From: Jannaschia seohaensis
GTDB lineage: Bacteria; Pseudomonadota; Alphaproteobacteria; Rhodobacterales; Rhodobacteraceae
DNA: 64,000 bases
Assembly: GCF_900116765.1 (NCBI RefSeq)
Contig: NZ_UETC01000006.1
Span: 62,001-126,000 of the forward strand
Reading direction: 5' to 3'
The position numbers and the translations under genes were made by a program. Under the pieces are notes generated by a model, which worked only from the letters and a program-made list of their open reading frames with translations, was not told the origin of the DNA and did no database searches. Positions 61,859 through 64,000 of this stretch are shown piece after piece; position 1 is the stretch's first letter; each line of letters starts with the position of its first letter.

Positions 61859-63949
61859 TCAGGCCGCGCGCACAGCCCGCGCGAGCGCGGCATCCGCCGA
61901 TTGGGGCGCGATGCCGGCATTGGCCCTGCCGGCGTCGATCATGCTCCCGGTCTCGCGTTCTTCAGCCGGGTCGAGATGGAAGAACGAAATGGTCCGGGCG
62001 AGGTGGATCGACTGGTTTGCAAGCTCTTCGCTGGAGGCTTTGGATCGATCCGCAGCCATCGCGTTCTGCCGGACGACACGGTCCAGATCGCCGATGGCGC
62101 GGTTGATCTGTTCGGCGCCGACGCGCTGTTCCTGCATGGCGGCTGAGATTTCCTCGACCAGTCCGGCCGTCCGCTGAATATCCGGGACCAGCTTCTCCAA
62201 CATCTCTCCAGCACGGCCCGAAGCTTCGACGGTTCGCTCCGACAATTCGCTGATCTCGACCGCGGCCTGACGGCTGCGTTCGGCCAGGCCACGGACCTCG
62301 CCCGCGACGACCGCGAAACCGCGGCCGTGTTCGCCGGCCCGGGCCGCCTCGACCGCAGCGTTCAGCGCGAGGAGGTCGGTCTGGCGCGCGATCTCCTGGA
62401 CGACCAGGATCTTCTCGGCGATCGTCCGCATCGCGGTCACGGCCGTGCCCACCGCCTCACCGGATGTTTCGGCGTCCGCGGAAGAACGGCGCGCGATCTT
62501 TTCGGTTTGCGACGCGTTCTCGGCGCATTGACGGATATTGGCCGTCATCTCCTCGACCGAGGCGGAGGCCTCTTCGACCGCAGCGGCCTGGTTCTCGGAC
62601 CCGGCGCTCAGTTCTGCGGCAGTGCGCTGCATCGCCTCGGCATCGCCCGAGACCGTGCGGGCACTGACGGAGGCGTCGCCAAGCACTTCGCGCAGACGCA
62701 GCGTGACGTCGCGCAGCGCGCGGCCCAGCCGGTCCTGCTCGGATCGGGGCATGACGTCTATGGTCAGGTCGCCTTCGGAGATCGCTTCGGCCGCGCGACT
62801 CATCTCGCTGAGATCGGCCACCATCGCGTTCATGTCCCGCAATAGACCACCGATCTCGTCGCGCCGGGGCGGGCCGTCATCCGTGCGCAAATCCCCCTTG
62901 GAGACCGCGCTGATGACCGAACGGGCCCGCGCCAGTCCGGAGGTCACCCCCCTGGACAGCCAGAAGGCGGCAAGTGTCCCCAAGAGCAGAGAGACCACAG
63001 CGACGGCGGCCAAGACGCGCAGGACCGTCTCGGCGGCCGCTTCGGTCGAGGCGACGCGCGCGTCCCGCACGGCGACGCCTTCGGCGGCGACGGCGTCGAT
63101 GGCATCGATCGCAAGCGTGAAATCCGTGTTCGCGGCGGCATAAGCGGCATAGGCGCGGGCGCGGCTGTTCTCCGCGGCTAGAGAGAGGGTTTGCTCGAAC
63201 GCGTCTGCGTAGTCGCGCCAGAGGCCGTCAAGACGCGCAGCGATCTCCATGCCGCGCTCGGCCCCCTGGCGCGCCGCGGCGGCGAAGGTCTCGCCCAATT
63301 CGCTCTGGAGCGCTGCGATCCGCTCTTCCAGGTCGGCCTCCACCGCGCGGCCCAGCAGGACTTCGCCCTCGATCGCCCGCATCGCCTCCAGCTTGGGGGT
63401 CGCGCGAGAGAGGGCGATCACCAGGCTGGACCCGGCGGCCTGTGCCTCTTCGATCCCGCTGTCGATGGCCGTGCGAAGGCCGCGGAAGGCTTCGTCGCCC
63501 GGGCCGGCATAGGCCTCGGCGGCGACAAGGTTCGACCGGATCAAGGCAATGGGGCGCAGCGCGTTCTCAGACGCAACATAGGCGTCCCAGGCCGCGTCGA
63601 ACCTGTCGTAGAGCGCTGTCTCCCGCACCGAGGACGGCAACGCGCGCAACTGAGCGCGGAGCGCGTCGACATCGGCGATCAGGCGATCCGTGCGTGACAG
63701 CGCGGCTTCGACCGCCTCGGGGCTTTGGAGGAAGAGGTAGTCGTCGAGATAGCTTAGAACGAGGCGCTGCACGTCCTTGGTATTCGTGCGGATCTCTTGC
63801 TGAAGGGCCGTCTTGCGCGAGTCGACCTCGACCAGCTGCTGCGTTTCGTCAGCGATCCGTGTCAGGCCCCACCAGCCGAACAGGCAGGCGACGGCGATCA
63901 TACCGATCATGGTGGCAAAGGTCGCGTTGAGTTTCGTCGTGAGTCTCAT
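61859..63949 (-). CDS. Methyl-accepting chemotaxis protein
   Basis: 696 residues from [20 protein letters not shown]. The first membrane helix (about 10-29) and the second (about 312-335) enclose a ~280-residue, all-helical periplasmic sensor. A HAMP domain follows ([20 protein letters not shown] to DLSEM), and then a partly HAMP-like linker. The cytoplasmic signalling domain has the hairpin tip [18 protein letters not shown] and [16 protein letters not shown]. The tail lacks a CheR-binding pentapeptide. The ligand is unknown; no che genes are in the window. The last ~45 residues are Ala-rich. Confidence 0.93.
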   Translation of the reverse strand: MRLTTKLNATFATMIGMIAVACLFGWWGLTRIADETQQLVEVDSRKTALQQEIRTNTKDVQRLVLSYLDDYLFLQSPEAVEAALSRTDRLIADVDALRAQLRALPSSVRETALYDRFDAAWDAYVASENALRPIALIRSNLVAAEAYAGPGDEAFRGLRTAIDSGIEEAQAAGSSLVIALSRATPKLEAMRAIEGEVLLGRAVEADLEERIAALQSELGETFAAAARQGAERGMEIAARLDGLWRDYADAFEQTLSLAAENSRARAYAAYAAANTDFTLAIDAIDAVAAEGVAVRDARVASTEAAAETVLRVLAAVAVVSLLLGTLAAFWLSRGVTSGLARARSVISAVSKGDLRTDDGPPRRDEIGGLLRDMNAMVADLSEMSRAAEAISEGDLTIDVMPRSEQDRLGRALRDVTLRLREVLGDASVSARTVSGDAEAMQRTAAELSAGSENQAAAVEEASASVEEMTANIRQCAENASQTEKIARRSSADAETSGEAVGTAVTAMRTIAEKILVVQEIARQTDLLALNAAVEAARAGEHGRGFAVVAGEVRGLAERSRQAAVEISELSERTVEASGRAGEMLEKLVPDIQRTAGLVEEISAAMQEQRVGAEQINRAIGDLDRVVRQNAMAADRSKASSEELANQSIHLARTISFFHLDPAEERETGSMIDAGRANAGIAPQSADAALARAVRAA

Positions 63950-64000
63950 CTGTCCCCCGAAACGTGCCTGCCTTGGCCCCACCCCGTGGCGGGACCAGCT

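Overview
The window is very GC-rich and packed with genes on both strands. It looks like a chromosomal segment of an alphaproteobacterium of the Rhodobacteraceae (Roseobacter/Paracoccus group). The support is the rnhB-ccrM pair (RNase HII beside a CcrM-type GANTC methyltransferase), the rhizobial/rhodobacterial GlpRSTPQUV-type glycerol ABC transporter, the family-typical small envelope proteins, and core genes (folC, accD, ilvD, gltBD, uppP, aroC, mtgA, queG, a tRNA-Leu) that argue against a plasmid or phage. I saw no IS element, prophage, CRISPR array or integrase.

Layout. 1-9.3 kb: AhpD-like enzyme, OmpA-family protein, folC-accD, two tandem CPBP membrane proteins, ilvD, an uncharacterised protein and a membrane desaturase. 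9.5-17.5 kb: PLP-dependent lyase, LOG-family protein, a stand-alone Lrp/AsnC ligand-binding domain, GlxA-type AraC regulator, methyltransferase, a decayed katG fused to an apparent oxyR tail, FAD oxidoreductase, cytochrome c lipoprotein and a frameshifted small secreted protein. 17.6-20.4 kb: DEAD-box helicase and a BKACE-family enzyme. 20.6-27.7 kb: a complete glycerol-type ABC importer operon (glpS-T-P-Q-U-V) with divergent DeoR-family glpR. 27.8-31.2 kb: an uncharacterised cluster made of a TAXI solute-binding protein, a membrane-anchored OmpR-type winged-helix protein and a small secreted protein on the minus strand, and two tandem paralogous Cys/His-rich secreted proteins diverging on the plus strand. 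31.2-34.1 kb: rnhB, ccrM, methyltransferase. 34.2-41 kb: envelope genes (two L,D-transpeptidase-fold proteins, CAP-domain lipoprotein, small membrane protein, mtgA) with GNAT, SDR, queG and GST genes. 40.6-47.5 kb: gltD, an alpha/beta hydrolase and gltB in one run. 47.7-55 kb: uppP, a broken MATE gene, an NDUFA9-like protein, tRNA-Leu(CAG), FAH-family protein, FAD oxidoreductase, aroC, a 37-residue protein and an EamA exporter. 55-64 kb: HMA-CDF cation transporter, HU, AMP nucleosidase and adenine deaminase in one transcript, a 2 kb stretch without a recognisable gene, and a chemoreceptor.

How the genes fit together. The glp genes would import glycerol under GlpR control, but glpK and glpD are not in the window. 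GltB and GltD form glutamate synthase. Amn and Ade together would take AMP to adenine and then hypoxanthine. The most novel-looking item is the 27.8-29.8 kb module: an orphan TAXI binding protein beside a ToxR-like membrane regulator suggests a ligand-sensing rather than a transport role. Gene decay is visible at three loci (katG/oxyR, MATE and the small secreted protein at 17.1-17.45 kb). Several short intergenic repeats recur across the window.
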